Shown in pieces: positions 44,112 to 53,629 of a DNA stretch of 64,000 bases (the stretch's first letter is position 1; each line of letters starts with the position of its first letter). The position numbers and the translations under genes were made by a program. The notes below the pieces were generated by a model, which saw only the letters and a program-made list of their open reading frames with translations, had not been told where the DNA came from and searched no databases. Source of the stretch: JAFCUW01 sp049898325 (lineage in GTDB: Bacteria > Pseudomonadota > Gammaproteobacteria > Burkholderiales > Burkholderiaceae_D). The stretch is from positions 186,001-250,000 of the forward strand of contig NZ_JAFCXL010000001.1 of assembly GCF_049898325.1 (NCBI RefSeq). The letters run 5' to 3'.

Positions 44112-45509
44112 TTACAGCCAGCCCTTGGTGACCATGTACTTCGAGACATAGCGCGCCAGCAGCAGCTGGACGAACGGGGTCGGATGCACCTCGTCGGCAA
44201 ACGAGTAATGGCTGACGTCGCCCGTGGCCAGATTACCGCCATTGCAGCCCAGCGAGCTGGCCAGTGGATTGACGGTGGTGTTCAGATTGCACGCTGGGGT
44301 GGTGACGTTGGTCAGGCCGTACGGCGCCGGATTGGTGGCCTGGTCGTGGCTGACGGCGTAGGTGTCGACGTACAGGATCTTGCTTTCGCTGGCGACAGCG
44401 GTGGCCAGCGTGCTGTTGAAGGTCTTGACCATATTGTCGATCAGGGCCACGGTGCTGGCGGCCTGGCCACGGCCGAACGGCGTGGTGGCGATGTCGGGCA
44501 TGTTGTTGATGACCACATAGTTGGCGCCCTTGGCAACGATCTGGTCTTTCACCAGCGCGGCCAGTTCGTTGGCCACGCCGGCCATGGTGGTGACCAGGGC
44601 GGGGGCGTTGGCGGCGAAGTAATCGGCGCCGGCCTTGGCGCCGGCGGTCGCGCCGGCGCTGGTGCCGGCGGCCTGGGCGGTCGCGACCATCGGACCATAC
44701 ACGGCAACCGACGCTGCCGGGGTGTTGCCGGCGATGACGGCGGCCGTGACGGCGGCGGCGACCACGGTCGCGTCCGTGTGACCGGGACGGGCCGATTCCG
44801 TTTGCAGCGCGGTGCCGATGGCCACGGCCGCCGTTTGCGGATTGGTGGCGCCGGCAGCCAGTTGGCTCACCAGGCTGGTGCCGAAGGCGGCGCTGCCGGC
44901 GGCGGTGCCAGCGGCAGTACCGGCGGCGGTGGCGGCGGTCGACAATTGCGACAGGTTGACGAAGACGTCATTCGCGCCAGCCATGACGATCACCAGTTCG
45001 GTGCCAGTGAATTTGCCACCGGAGAGCGACAGGTGATTGGCCACTTGCTTGACCACGGGCACGGTCAGGGCCCCCAGCGCGCTGCCGGTCAGCTTGTTGC
45101 CAATACCGACCGGGTTGGTGACGCGGGCGCCGCCCTGGGCGTAAATGTAGCAGCCGGCGTGCTGGACGACCGGCACCGAGAAGCCTTGCGTTGCGTTGCC
45201 GTCCAGGCCGGTGTAAGCGGCGCAGGCGGCGGGCAGGCCCAGTTGCGTGGCCAGCAGTTCCGTGTAGTTCTTTCCCGTCAGGGTGGCATTGACGGCGGTA
45301 TTGTCGCCGTTGATGTTGAACTTGCCGCCCTTGAGCGCCGCCACGGTGCCGACGTTGTACGTGCCGACATCGGACAGGCTGTCGCCGAACGCGACCTGGG
45401 AACTGAACTTGACCTTGACGTTCTGCACGCCCGGTTCGCTGCTACTGCCGCCGCAGGCGGACAGGACGGCTGCCGTCAGCAAAGCGAGTGCAAATGTTGT
45501 TTGACGCAT
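44112..45509 (-). CDS. SGNH/GDSL-type lipoprotein hydrolase with alanine-rich insertion
   Basis: The 465-residue protein has a lipobox (LLTAAVLSACGG), so it is a lipoprotein. The GDSL core is present: block I FGDSLSDVGTYN near residue 42, the GANDVF block and the C-terminal DEVHPT with the catalytic Asp and His. A region of about 80-100 residues in the middle is almost only Ala, Gly, Thr and Val with a repeated TAAGTAAG pattern. It probably cleaves lipids or esters on the cell surface. There is no autotransporter barrel. Confidence 0.85.
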   Translation of the reverse strand: MRQTTFALALLTAAVLSACGGSSSEPGVQNVKVKFSSQVAFGDSLSDVGTYNVGTVAALKGGKFNINGDNTAVNATLTGKNYTELLATQLGLPAACAAYTGLDGNATQGFSVPVVQHAGCYIYAQGGARVTNPVGIGNKLTGSALGALTVPVVKQVANHLSLSGGKFTGTELVIVMAGANDVFVNLSQLSTAATAAGTAAGTAAGSAAFGTSLVSQLAAGATNPQTAAVAIGTALQTESARPGHTDATVVAAAVTAAVIAGNTPAASVAVYGPMVATAQAAGTSAGATAGAKAGADYFAANAPALVTTMAGVANELAALVKDQIVAKGANYVVINNMPDIATTPFGRGQAASTVALIDNMVKTFNSTLATAVASESKILYVDTYAVSHDQATNPAPYGLTNVTTPACNLNTTVNPLASSLGCNGGNLATGDVSHYSFADEVHPTPFVQLLLARYVSKYMVTKGWL

Positions 45510-45680
45510 ATTGTCTCCTGAATTTTCTCGTGATAAATTTAATCGAACGCTCGTGCTATTCGCAACCCGACTAATATGCCAGTGATGGTAGCGCTTGTAT
45601 AGGGAAAAGGCCTGTATTGACTGTCACATGAACGCAACATCCTGTCACGGCCCACTGCTGCCGCAGCGCAGCAAAAATCA

Positions 45681-46697
45681 TCAGGGCGCCTCCTTGTTGA
45701 GCAGGCCGTGGACGATGCCGGTCGAGCCGTGGGCGGCCCGGCGCAAGCGGTCGTTGACGCCCAGCCAGGCGGCCTCTTGTGGTGGCGCTTCGACCAGGAT
45801 CAGTGCGGCGCCGCTGCCGTCCATGCTGCGCAGGGCGGCGTAGAGGGCGTGGGCGAAGCCGCCGGGAGCGGCCGGCAGGCGCACCGCCGCATGGGTGGCC
45901 GGCAAGTCGGAATAGTGCACCAGCGCCACCTTGCGGCCGGCCTCGTGCAATTGCGCCAGGGTGGTTTTCAAGGTCGCCGTGGGCTGCATCGCCACCGGCG
46001 TGTGCGGCGCGTAGTGCGACTCGAGCGTGCCGGAGGCGCGCGGTGCGGCCGCGTCGGGCGCGGCCGGCAGGCGATCGATCACGGCGGCGATGGCGTCGGC
46101 GCTGATATGGCCGGGGCGCAACAGCACCGGGCCATGCGTGGCCAGGCGCGACAGGTCGACGATGGTCGACTCGATGCCGACCAGGCTGGCGCCGCCGTCG
46201 AGCACCATGGCCAGCGCGCCGTCGGCGTCGAATTCATCGTGCACGTGCGCGGCCGTGGTGGGACTGACATGACCGAACTTGTTGGCCGAGGGCGCGGCGA
46301 TGCCCCCCCTGCCCTGCTTGAACGCCTGCAACAGGGCGATCGCCAGCGGGTGCGCCGGGCAGCGCAGGCCGATGGTGTCCTGGCCGCCCGAGACGGCCGC
46401 GGGCACGCCGGCGGCCCGCTTGAGTATCATGGTGAGGGGGCCGGGCCAGAAGGCGTCGGCTAGCTGCTGCGCTTCGGCGGGAATTTCGGCGGCCCAGTGC
46501 GCCAGCGACGCGCCCGGCGCCAGGTGGACAATCACCGGGTGATCCTGCGGACGGCCCTTGGCGGCGTAAATGGCCGCCACCGCCGCCGGGTTTTCGGCGT
46601 CCGCGCCCAGGCCGTACACGGTCTCGGTGGGAAAGGCGACCAGCAGGCCCTGCTCGAGCGCGCGCGCGGCCTGCCCGATGCTCGCGTGATCGATCAT
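45681..46697 (-). CDS. tsaC: L-threonylcarbamoyladenylate synthase (TsaC/Sua5)
   Basis: Makes threonylcarbamoyl-AMP for the t6A37 tRNA modification. The 338-residue protein has the YrdC core (VAFPTETVYGLGADA, KGRPQDHPVIVHL, STIVDLS) and a C-terminal Sua5-type domain (ESHYAPHTPVAM). The start ATG 46697 overlaps the purK stop in a TGATG junction; an in-frame GTG lies one codon earlier. It is the last gene of the pur cluster. Confidence 0.92.
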   Translation of the reverse strand: MIDHASIGQAARALEQGLLVAFPTETVYGLGADAENPAAVAAIYAAKGRPQDHPVIVHLAPGASLAHWAAEIPAEAQQLADAFWPGPLTMILKRAAGVPAAVSGGQDTIGLRCPAHPLAIALLQAFKQGRGGIAAPSANKFGHVSPTTAAHVHDEFDADGALAMVLDGGASLVGIESTIVDLSRLATHGPVLLRPGHISADAIAAVIDRLPAAPDAAAPRASGTLESHYAPHTPVAMQPTATLKTTLAQLHEAGRKVALVHYSDLPATHAAVRLPAAPGGFAHALYAALRSMDGSGAALILVEAPPQEAAWLGVNDRLRRAAHGSTGIVHGLLNKEAP

Positions 46698-47887
46698 CAC
46701 GCCGCGATGCCCAGGATGGCGCAGGCCGCCTGCAATTGCGCCTGTGCCTGCGCCAGGGTGGGCGCGACAAAGGTGATGTGGCCCATCTTGCGGCCCGGCC
46801 GCGCCGCTTCCTTGCCGTACAAATGCAGGCAGGCGCCGGGCAGCTCGAGGACCTGGTCCCAGGCCGGTTCGCGCGATGCCGTACTGGTGTCGTCGAACCA
46901 GACGTCGCCGAGAATATTGAGCATGACGGCCGGCGAATGCTGGCGCACATCGCCCAGCGGCAAGCGCGCCATCGCCCTGACCTGCTGGGCGAACTGGCTG
47001 GTGATGCAGGCATCCATCGTGTAGTGGCCGCTGTTATGGGGCCGCGGCGCCATTTCGTTGACCACCAGCCGTCCGTCCGTGAGGACGAAAAATTCGATGC
47101 ACAGTACGCCCACGTAGCCCAGCCGGCCGATCATGGCGCGCGCCGCGTCCTGCGCCTGCAGCGCGTGCGCCGCCGACACGTTAGGCCCGGGCACGGTGGT
47201 GGTAAACAGCACGCCGTCGCGGTGGACGTTTTCAGCGATCGGATAGACCACCGCTTCGCCGTCCTCGCCGCGCGCGGTCAGCACCGACACCTCGTAGGCC
47301 AGCGGCAGCATTTTCTCCAGCAGGCAGGGCACGCCCCCGCCGGCGGCGAAGGCCGCGCGCAGTTCGTCGCGGCTGGCGACGCGCGCCTGGCCCTTGCCGT
47401 CGTAGCCCATGCGCACGGTCTTCAGGATGCCCGGCAGCAGGTGATCGGCAATGGCGTCGATGTCCGCACTGCAGGCGATCAGGTGGTGCGGCGCCGGCAT
47501 CACGCCCGAGCTGGGCGCGCAGTCGACAAAGAAGCGCTTCTCGGCGGCGCGGTCCTGGGCAATCGACACGCAGGCGCTCGACGGCGCCACGAAACTGCGG
47601 GCGGCCAGCAGCGCCAGGCTGTCGGCGGGGACGTTTTCAAATTCGGTGGTGACGGCCACGCAGCGCTGCGCCAGCGCCGCCAGCGCGGCGGCGTCATCGT
47701 AAGAGGCGACGATGAGCTCGTCGGCCACCTGGCCGGCCGGGCAGTCGGCGGCCGGCTCGAGCACGGCGACCTTGAAGCCCATGGCCTGCGCGGCGTGGGC
47801 GAACATGCGGCCCAACTGGCCGCCGCCCATCACCCCCAGCCAGGTGGGCGGGGCGGCGGCGGGTACAAAAGCGGGCAATTTGTTCAT
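46697..47887 (-). CDS. purK: N5-carboxyaminoimidazole ribonucleotide synthase PurK
   Basis: ATP-grasp enzyme that converts AIR plus bicarbonate to N5-CAIR in purine synthesis. The 396-residue protein has GVMGGGQLGRMFAHAA at the N-terminus, KTVRMGYDGKGQARV for ATP and MAPRPHNSGHYTMDAC near the C-terminus, all PurK-typical. The start overlaps the purE stop by four bases. Confidence 0.96.
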   Translation of the reverse strand: MNKLPAFVPAAAPPTWLGVMGGGQLGRMFAHAAQAMGFKVAVLEPAADCPAGQVADELIVASYDDAAALAALAQRCVAVTTEFENVPADSLALLAARSFVAPSSACVSIAQDRAAEKRFFVDCAPSSGVMPAPHHLIACSADIDAIADHLLPGILKTVRMGYDGKGQARVASRDELRAAFAAGGGVPCLLEKMLPLAYEVSVLTARGEDGEAVVYPIAENVHRDGVLFTTTVPGPNVSAAHALQAQDAARAMIGRLGYVGVLCIEFFVLTDGRLVVNEMAPRPHNSGHYTMDACITSQFAQQVRAMARLPLGDVRQHSPAVMLNILGDVWFDDTSTASREPAWDQVLELPGACLHLYGKEAARPGRKMGHITFVAPTLAQAQAQLQAACAILGIAA

Positions 47888-48396
47888 GCAGGCGGCAAGG
47901 TCATGGCGCGCGCGGCGGCGCTTTGGGTGATACGGAAGGCTTCGAGCTGCGCGGCCAGGGCGTCGTCGCCGGCGGCCAGCATGGCCACCGCCGTCAAGGC
48001 CGCATTGGCAGCACCGGCTTCGCCGATGGCGAAGGTGGCCACTGGAATTCCCTTGGGCATCTGCACGATCGACAGCAGCGAATCTTCGCCCCGCAGGTAT
48101 TTGGACGGCACCGGCACGCCCAGCACGGGCACGATGGTCTTGGCCGCCAGCATGCCGGGCAAGTGGGCGGCGCCGCCGGCGCCAGCGATGATGGCGCGCA
48201 AGCCGCGCCCGCGCGCCTGCTCGGCGTAAATGAACATATCGTCGGGCATGCGGTGCGCGGAAATGACCCGCGCTTCATGGGGGATGCCGAACTGCTCGAG
48301 CATGGCGACGGCGTGCTGCATGACGTCCCAGTCGGACGACGAGCCCATCACCACGCCGACCAGCGGGCTGGCCTTGATGTCAACGGTGTCGGTCAT
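47884..48396 (-). CDS. purE: N5-CAIR mutase PurE
   Basis: Rearranges N5-CAIR to CAIR. The 170-residue protein has VVMGSSSDWDVM near residue 15, SAHRMPDDMF and IAGAGGAAHLPGM, the class-I PurE motifs. It overlaps purK by four bases and touches the purC stop by one base, so purC-purE-purK-tsaC forms one tight operon. Confidence 0.96.
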   Translation of the reverse strand: MTDTVDIKASPLVGVVMGSSSDWDVMQHAVAMLEQFGIPHEARVISAHRMPDDMFIYAEQARGRGLRAIIAGAGGAAHLPGMLAAKTIVPVLGVPVPSKYLRGEDSLLSIVQMPKGIPVATFAIGEAGAANAALTAVAMLAAGDDALAAQLEAFRITQSAAARAMTLPPA

Positions 48397-49292
48397 CAGG
48401 CGTCCAGTTTCTTGCCGGTCAGACGTTCGATGGCCTCGAAGTATTTCGCCTGGGTTTTATCGATGACATCCTGCGGCAAGGCGGGCGCCGGCGCCGTCTT
48501 GCCCCAGTCGGTCAGGGTTTCCAGGTAGTCGCGCACGAACTGCTTGTCGAACGACGGTGGCGACATGCCAGGCTGGTAGGAATCGGCCGGCCAGAAGCGC
48601 GAGGAATCGGCCGTCAGCACTTCGTCCATCAGGTGCATGACGCCGGCCTCGTCCAGGCCAAATTCGAACTTGGTGTCGGCGATGATGATGCCGCGCGTGG
48701 CGGCGTATTCGGCGGCCGCCTTGTACAGGGCGATGGCGGTGTCGCGCATCCTGGCGGCCAGGTCGGCGCCGATGCGTTGTTCCATGTCGGCGAAACTGAT
48801 GTTTTCGTCGTGCGCGCCCAGCTCGGCCTTGGCGGCGGGAGTAAAGATCGGCTCCGGCAGCTTTTCGGCCTGCTGCAAGCCCGCTGGCAGGGCGATGCCG
48901 CAAATGGCGCCCGTTTCCTGGTAATCCTTCCAGCCCGAGCCGATGATGTAACCGCGCACCACCGCTTCGACCATGATCGGTTGCAAGCGCTTGGCAACGA
49001 CGGCGCGGCCGCGCACCTGCTCGATTTCGCTGGCGGCGACGACCGATTCGGGCGCCACGCCGGTGAGGTGGTTGGGCACGATGTGGCCGAGTTTTTCGAA
49101 CCAGAAATCGCTCATCTGGTTGAGCACCATGCCCTTGCCGGGGATCGGCTCGTTCATGATGACGTCGAAGGCGGACAGGCGGTCGGTGGTGACGATGAGG
49201 ATCTTGTCGTCGCCGACGGCGTAGTTGTCGCGCACCTTGCCGTGGCCCAGCAGCGGCAGGGAGGCGATGGTGGTGGTGTACAGGCTGTTCAT
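48396..49292 (-). CDS. purC: SAICAR synthetase
   Basis: Joins CAIR and aspartate to SAICAR. The 298-residue protein has LLGHGKVRDNYAVGDDKILIVTTDRLSAFDV at the N-terminus in full (shortened here to its key residues GKVRDNY and DRLSAFDV) and DTKFEFG in the centre, typical of the PurC family. It is the first gene of the minus-strand purine operon. It is 84 bp beyond the fba stop, with a terminator between. Confidence 0.95.
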   Translation of the reverse strand: MNSLYTTTIASLPLLGHGKVRDNYAVGDDKILIVTTDRLSAFDVIMNEPIPGKGMVLNQMSDFWFEKLGHIVPNHLTGVAPESVVAASEIEQVRGRAVVAKRLQPIMVEAVVRGYIIGSGWKDYQETGAICGIALPAGLQQAEKLPEPIFTPAAKAELGAHDENISFADMEQRIGADLAARMRDTAIALYKAAAEYAATRGIIIADTKFEFGLDEAGVMHLMDEVLTADSSRFWPADSYQPGMSPPSFDKQFVRDYLETLTDWGKTAPAPALPQDVIDKTQAKYFEAIERLTGKKLDA

Positions 49293-49339
49293 AGGAGGCT
49301 ACCGGGGAAACGTGACCGGCGGGCAGCGCCGCCGGCGGG

Positions 49340-49367
49340 AAAAATCAGGCCGCCACGCAGGCGGCCT
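49340..49367 (-). terminator. terminator after fba
   Basis: On the minus strand AGGCCGCC pairs with GGCGGCCT around a 4-nt loop, followed by GATTTTT. It lies ten bases after the fba stop and separates glycolysis from the purine operon. Confidence 0.8.
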
Positions 49368-49376
49368 GTGCGGCAC

Positions 49377-50441
49377 TTACTTGACGATCTGCGACAGTTC
49401 GCCGCGGGCGTAACGCTCGGCCATCTTGTCGAGCGGGATCGGCTTGATCTTGGCGGCTTGCCCTTCGCAGCCGAAGGCCTGGAAGCGGGCCTTGCAAATT
49501 TGCATGGCCGCTTCGCGGGCGGGCTTCAACCAGTCGCGCGGATCGAATTTCGACGGGTTCTCGAACATGTACTTGCGCACCGCGGCCGTCATGGCCAGGC
49601 GGATGTCGGTGTCGATGTTGATCTTGCGAACGCCGTGACGGATGCCTTCCTGGATTTCTTCGACGGGCACGCCGTAGGTTTCTTTCATGTCGCCGCCGAA
49701 TTCGCGGATGATCGCCAGCAGTTCCTGCGGCACCGAGGACGAGCCGTGCATGACCAGGTGGGTGTTCGGAATGCGCGCGTGGATTTCCTTGATGCGGTCG
49801 ATGGCGAGGATGTCGCCGGTCGGCTTGCGCGTGAACTTGTAGGCGCCATGCGAGGTGCCGATGGCGATGGCGAGGGCGTCGCACTGGGTGCGGGCGACAA
49901 AATCGGCCGCCTGGGTGGCGTCGGTGAGCAGTTGCTCACGCGTCATCAGGCCTTCGGCGCCGTGGCCGTCTTCCTTGTCGCCCTTCATGGTTTCGAGCGA
50001 ACCCAGCACGCCCAGTTCGGCTTCGACGGTGACGCCGATCGAGTGGGCGAACTTGACCACTTCACGCGAGGTTTCCACGTTGTATTCGTAGCTGGCGACC
50101 GTCTTGCCGTCCGCTTCGAGCGAGCCGTCCATCATGACGGACGTAAAGCCCGAGCGGATGGCGGTCATGCACACAGCCGGCGACTGGCCATGATCCTGGT
50201 GCATAACGATGGGAATGTGCGGATAGGCTTCGACGGCGGCGTCGATCAGGTGGCGCAGGAACGCTTCGCCGGCATACTTGCGGGCGCCGGCCGACGCTTG
50301 CATGATGACGGGGCTGCTGCTGGCGTCGGCAGCGGCCATGATCGCTTGCACCTGTTCGAGGTTGTTGACGTTGAAAGCGGGCAGACCATAGCCGTTTTCG
50401 GCGGCGTGGTCGAGAAGCTGACGGAGTGAGACGAGTGCCAT
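49377..50441 (-). CDS. fba: class II fructose-bisphosphate aldolase
   Basis: Zinc enzyme that splits fructose 1,6-bisphosphate. The 354-residue protein has MHQDHGQS near residue 80 (zinc His), VEAELGVLGSLE, and VMHGSSSVP with the third zinc site and substrate loop, matching the Calvin-cycle/glycolysis subtype of class II aldolases. It follows pyk by 66 bp on the same strand. Confidence 0.95.
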   Translation of the reverse strand: MALVSLRQLLDHAAENGYGLPAFNVNNLEQVQAIMAAADASSSPVIMQASAGARKYAGEAFLRHLIDAAVEAYPHIPIVMHQDHGQSPAVCMTAIRSGFTSVMMDGSLEADGKTVASYEYNVETSREVVKFAHSIGVTVEAELGVLGSLETMKGDKEDGHGAEGLMTREQLLTDATQAADFVARTQCDALAIAIGTSHGAYKFTRKPTGDILAIDRIKEIHARIPNTHLVMHGSSSVPQELLAIIREFGGDMKETYGVPVEEIQEGIRHGVRKINIDTDIRLAMTAAVRKYMFENPSKFDPRDWLKPAREAAMQICKARFQAFGCEGQAAKIKPIPLDKMAERYARGELSQIVK

Positions 50442-50467
50442 GGTAGTACTCCAAACAATAAGAAAAA

Positions 50468-50486
50468 TGGGGGCCTGCGAGCAGGC
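50468..50486 (-). terminator. possible weak terminator between pyk and fba
   Basis: GCCTGC-GA-GCAGGC is a perfect 6-bp inverted repeat, followed on the minus strand by CCCCATTTTTC. The T-run is short and offset, so termination would be partial. Confidence 0.4.
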
Positions 50487-50507
50487 GAATAAGGTAGCTG
50501 GGCCCGG

Positions 50508-51956
50508 TTAGCTGAATTCGCCCACGCGGACAATCTTGAGAGCATTGGTGCCGCCCACCTGTCCCATCGGCTCGCCCCAGGTGCAGACGATCATGTCACC
50601 CTTGTTGACGATGCGGTTGGCGACCATCAAATCCTCGGCCTGTTTGAGTACGGCGCCGCTGTCGCCCTGTTGGGTGAGGTGGTAGGCGTGCACGTTGCGG
50701 TACAGGGCCACCTTGCGCTGGGTGGAAATGCTGGGCGTGAGGGCGAAGATGGGCGCCTCGACCCGGTGCCGGCTCATCCACAAGGCGGTCGAGCCCGACT
50801 CGGTCAGCGCGGCGATCGCTTTCACGCCCAGGTGGTGGGCCGTAAACAGGGTGCCGTAGGCGATCGACTGGTCGATGCGGGTGAACTTGACGTTGAGGAA
50901 GTCGGCGTCGAGGCGGTTGTACTCGGACTGCTCGGCCTCGACGCAGATGGCGGCCATCATTTCTACCGTTTCGATGGGGTACTTGCCGGAGGCCGTCTCG
51001 GCCGAGGTCATCACCGCATCCGTGCCGTCGAGCACGGCGTTGGCCACGTCCGACACTTCGGCGCGGGTCGGCACGGCATTGACGATCATCGACTCCATCA
51101 TCTGGGTGGCGGTGATGGTGAGCTTGTTGGAGGCGCGCGCCATGGCGATCATGCGCTTTTGCAAGGCCGGCACGGCGGCATTGCCCACTTCCACAGCCAG
51201 GTCGCCGCGGGCGACCATGATGCCGTCGGAGGCGTCGAGAATTTCCTGCAGCGCGGGAATGGCTTCGGCCCGTTCGATCTTGGCGATCAGCATGGGCTTG
51301 TGCTGCCACGGCTCGCCGGCGATATTGGCCAGCTGGCGCGCCATCTCCATGTCGGTGGCGCTTTTCGGGAACGAGATGGCCAGGTAGTCGGCCTGGAATG
51401 CCATCGCCGTCTTGATGTCTTCCATGTCCTTCGAGGTCAGCGCGGGCGCCGTCAGGCCACCGCCCTGGCGGTTGATGCCCTTGTTGTTCGACAGCACGCC
51501 GCCCACCCGCACGGTGGTGAAAATTTCCGCCAGCACCACCTTGTCGACGATCAGCACGATCAGGCCGTCATTGAGCAGCAGCTTGTCGCCCGGGCGCACG
51601 TCGCGCGGCAAGGCCTTGTAGTCGAGGCCCACGCGGTCCTGGTTGCCCAGTTCGCCATTGCTGCCCCACTTGGCGTCGAGAATGAACTTGGCGCCGGGCT
51701 CGAGGGTAATTTTGCCGTCTTCAAACTTGCCGACGCGGATTTTCGGCCCCTGCATGTCGGCCATGATGGCCACTTCGCGGCCGCACTCGGCCGCCGCGCG
51801 GCGCACCAGGGCGGCGCGGTCGATGTGGTCCTGCCCCGTGCCGTGCGAAAAATTGAGCCGCACCACATCCACGCCGGCACGGATCATCTTGACGAGCATC
51901 TCGAAATCCGACGATGCCGGGCCGATGGTTGCAACAATCTTGGTGCCACGTAGCAT
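50508..51956 (-). CDS. pyk: pyruvate kinase
   Basis: Converts phosphoenolpyruvate and ADP to pyruvate and ATP. The 482-residue protein has TKIVATIGPASSDFEML at the start, VRLNFSHG, MVARGDLAVEVG and ATQMMESM, with the C-terminal regulatory domain complete. It lies 33 bp downstream of pgk; pgk-pyk-fba is a conserved betaproteobacterial order. Confidence 0.97.
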   Translation of the reverse strand: MLRGTKIVATIGPASSDFEMLVKMIRAGVDVVRLNFSHGTGQDHIDRAALVRRAAAECGREVAIMADMQGPKIRVGKFEDGKITLEPGAKFILDAKWGSNGELGNQDRVGLDYKALPRDVRPGDKLLLNDGLIVLIVDKVVLAEIFTTVRVGGVLSNNKGINRQGGGLTAPALTSKDMEDIKTAMAFQADYLAISFPKSATDMEMARQLANIAGEPWQHKPMLIAKIERAEAIPALQEILDASDGIMVARGDLAVEVGNAAVPALQKRMIAMARASNKLTITATQMMESMIVNAVPTRAEVSDVANAVLDGTDAVMTSAETASGKYPIETVEMMAAICVEAEQSEYNRLDADFLNVKFTRIDQSIAYGTLFTAHHLGVKAIAALTESGSTALWMSRHRVEAPIFALTPSISTQRKVALYRNVHAYHLTQQGDSGAVLKQAEDLMVANRIVNKGDMIVCTWGEPMGQVGGTNALKIVRVGEFS

Positions 51957-51989
51957 GGGGAGCGCCTTAATGGAGTGGACGGAGGTCGA

Positions 51990-53195
51990 TCAGGAAGCGT
52001 TGCGTTGCAGAAGAATTTCTACCACCGGCAAGGTTTTGCCTTCCAGGAATTCCAGGAAAGCACCGCCGCCCGTGGAGATATACCCGATTTTATCGGTAAT
52101 GTCATATTTTGCAATGGCGGCCAGGGTGTCACCACCGCCGGCGATGGAAAACGCCTTCGAGGCGGCGATCGCCAGCGCCAGCGTGCGCGTGCCGCCGCCG
52201 AACTGGTCGAATTCGAACACGCCCACGGGGCCGTTCCAGACGATGGTGCCGGCCGCGCCGATCTGCGCGGCCAGGGCGGCCGCCGTTTGCGGGCCGATAT
52301 CGAGAATCATGTCGTCGTCTTCCACCTCGTCGACGCGCTTGGTGGTGGCGACGGCGGTGGGCGAAAATTCCTTGGCGCACACGACGTCGGTGGGAATCGG
52401 CACGGTGGCGCCGCGCGCGGCCATCATGTCGATGATGGCGCGCGCTTCAACGACGAGGTCGGCTTCGACCAGCGACTTGCCGATGTTCAGGCCAACCGCC
52501 TTCATGAAGGTGTTGGCGATGCCGCCGCCGACGATCAGGTTGTCGACCTTGTCGGCCAGCGCCTTCAGGATCGACAGCTTGGACGACACTTTCGAGCCGG
52601 CGACGATGGCCAGCAGGGGACGGGCGGGCGCGCCCAGCGCCTTGCCCAGCGCGTCCAGTTCGGCCGCCAGCAGGGGGCCGGCGCAGGCGACGGGGGCAAA
52701 CTTGGCGATGCCGTGGGTGGTCGCCTCGGCGCGGTGGGCGGTGCCGAAGGCGTCGTTGACGTAGACATCGCACAGCTTGGCCATTTTTTGGGCGAGCGCG
52801 TCGTCATTTTTCTTTTCGCCCACATTGACGCGGCAATTTTCCAGCAGCACCACCTGGCCGGGGGCGACCTCGACGCCGTCGACCCAGTCCTGTTTCAGCT
52901 CGACGCCCTGGCCCAGCAGCTCGGCCAGGCGCGCGGCCACGGGGGCCAGGCTGTCGGCGCTCTTGAACTGGCCCTCGGTGGGGCGGCCCAGGTGCGACGT
53001 CACCATGACGGCGGCGCCAGCGTCGAGGGCGGCGCGAATGGCCGGCACCGAGGCGCGGATGCGGGTGTCTTCGGTGATGGTGCCGGCATCGTCTTGCGGC
53101 ACGTTCAGGTCAGCGCGAATGAAGACGCGTTTGCCGCGCAAGGCCTGCTGGTCGATCAAGTCTTGCAAGCGGAGGAAGTGAAGGACGTCGTGCAT
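51990..53195 (-). CDS. pgk: phosphoglycerate kinase
   Basis: Transfers phosphate from 1,3-bisphosphoglycerate to ADP. The 401-residue protein has KRVFIRADLNVPQ near residue 22, VMVTSHLGRPTEG, the ATP-site GSKVSSKLSIL and GGGDTLAAI near the C-terminus. It begins the pgk-pyk-fba operon. Confidence 0.97.
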   Translation of the reverse strand: MHDVLHFLRLQDLIDQQALRGKRVFIRADLNVPQDDAGTITEDTRIRASVPAIRAALDAGAAVMVTSHLGRPTEGQFKSADSLAPVAARLAELLGQGVELKQDWVDGVEVAPGQVVLLENCRVNVGEKKNDDALAQKMAKLCDVYVNDAFGTAHRAEATTHGIAKFAPVACAGPLLAAELDALGKALGAPARPLLAIVAGSKVSSKLSILKALADKVDNLIVGGGIANTFMKAVGLNIGKSLVEADLVVEARAIIDMMAARGATVPIPTDVVCAKEFSPTAVATTKRVDEVEDDDMILDIGPQTAAALAAQIGAAGTIVWNGPVGVFEFDQFGGGTRTLALAIAASKAFSIAGGGDTLAAIAKYDITDKIGYISTGGGAFLEFLEGKTLPVVEILLQRNAS

Positions 53196-53296
53196 GGCTT
53201 TTCGCGCCGTGACAGCGCTCTGAAAGTAGAAAGATGGCTATTTTACCTGATGCACCGGTCCACAATGGGCAATCGGCACGGGGCGCGCGCCATTCT

Positions 53297-53629
53297 TCAG
53301 CCGCCCGTCGCCAGCCGCAACAGCGTAAACACCAGCATGCCCACCACGATGGTTTGCAGCATATTTTTGCGCCACAAATAGAACCCCGTGGCGGCGATCG
53401 CCGCCAGCAATTTCGGGTTGACCAGGCTCGTTTGCAACTGGCCGCCAGCGCTCATCAGGATGTCCGGGGCGATGATGGCGGCCAGCGCGCAGGCGGGGGC
53501 GAAGCGCAGCATCTCCTGCACCCGCTTGGGGATACTGATGCGGTGGCCCACCAGCCACAGCGACGAGCGCGCCGCCAGCGTGGCCACGCACAGCACGCCG
53601 ATGACGGCCCAGATTTCCAGTTCGCTCAT
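53297..53629 (-). CDS. azlD: AzlD-type branched-chain amino-acid transporter subunit
   Basis: The 110-residue protein has three or four hydrophobic segments and the AzlD pattern (RVQEMLRFAPACALAAIIAPDIL). AzlD is the small subunit of the AzlCD exporter for branched-chain amino acids. It starts at ATG 53629, overlapping the azlC stop by four bases. Confidence 0.9.
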   Translation of the reverse strand: MSELEIWAVIGVLCVATLAARSSLWLVGHRISIPKRVQEMLRFAPACALAAIIAPDILMSAGGQLQTSLVNPKLLAAIAATGFYLWRKNMLQTIVVGMLVFTLLRLATGG

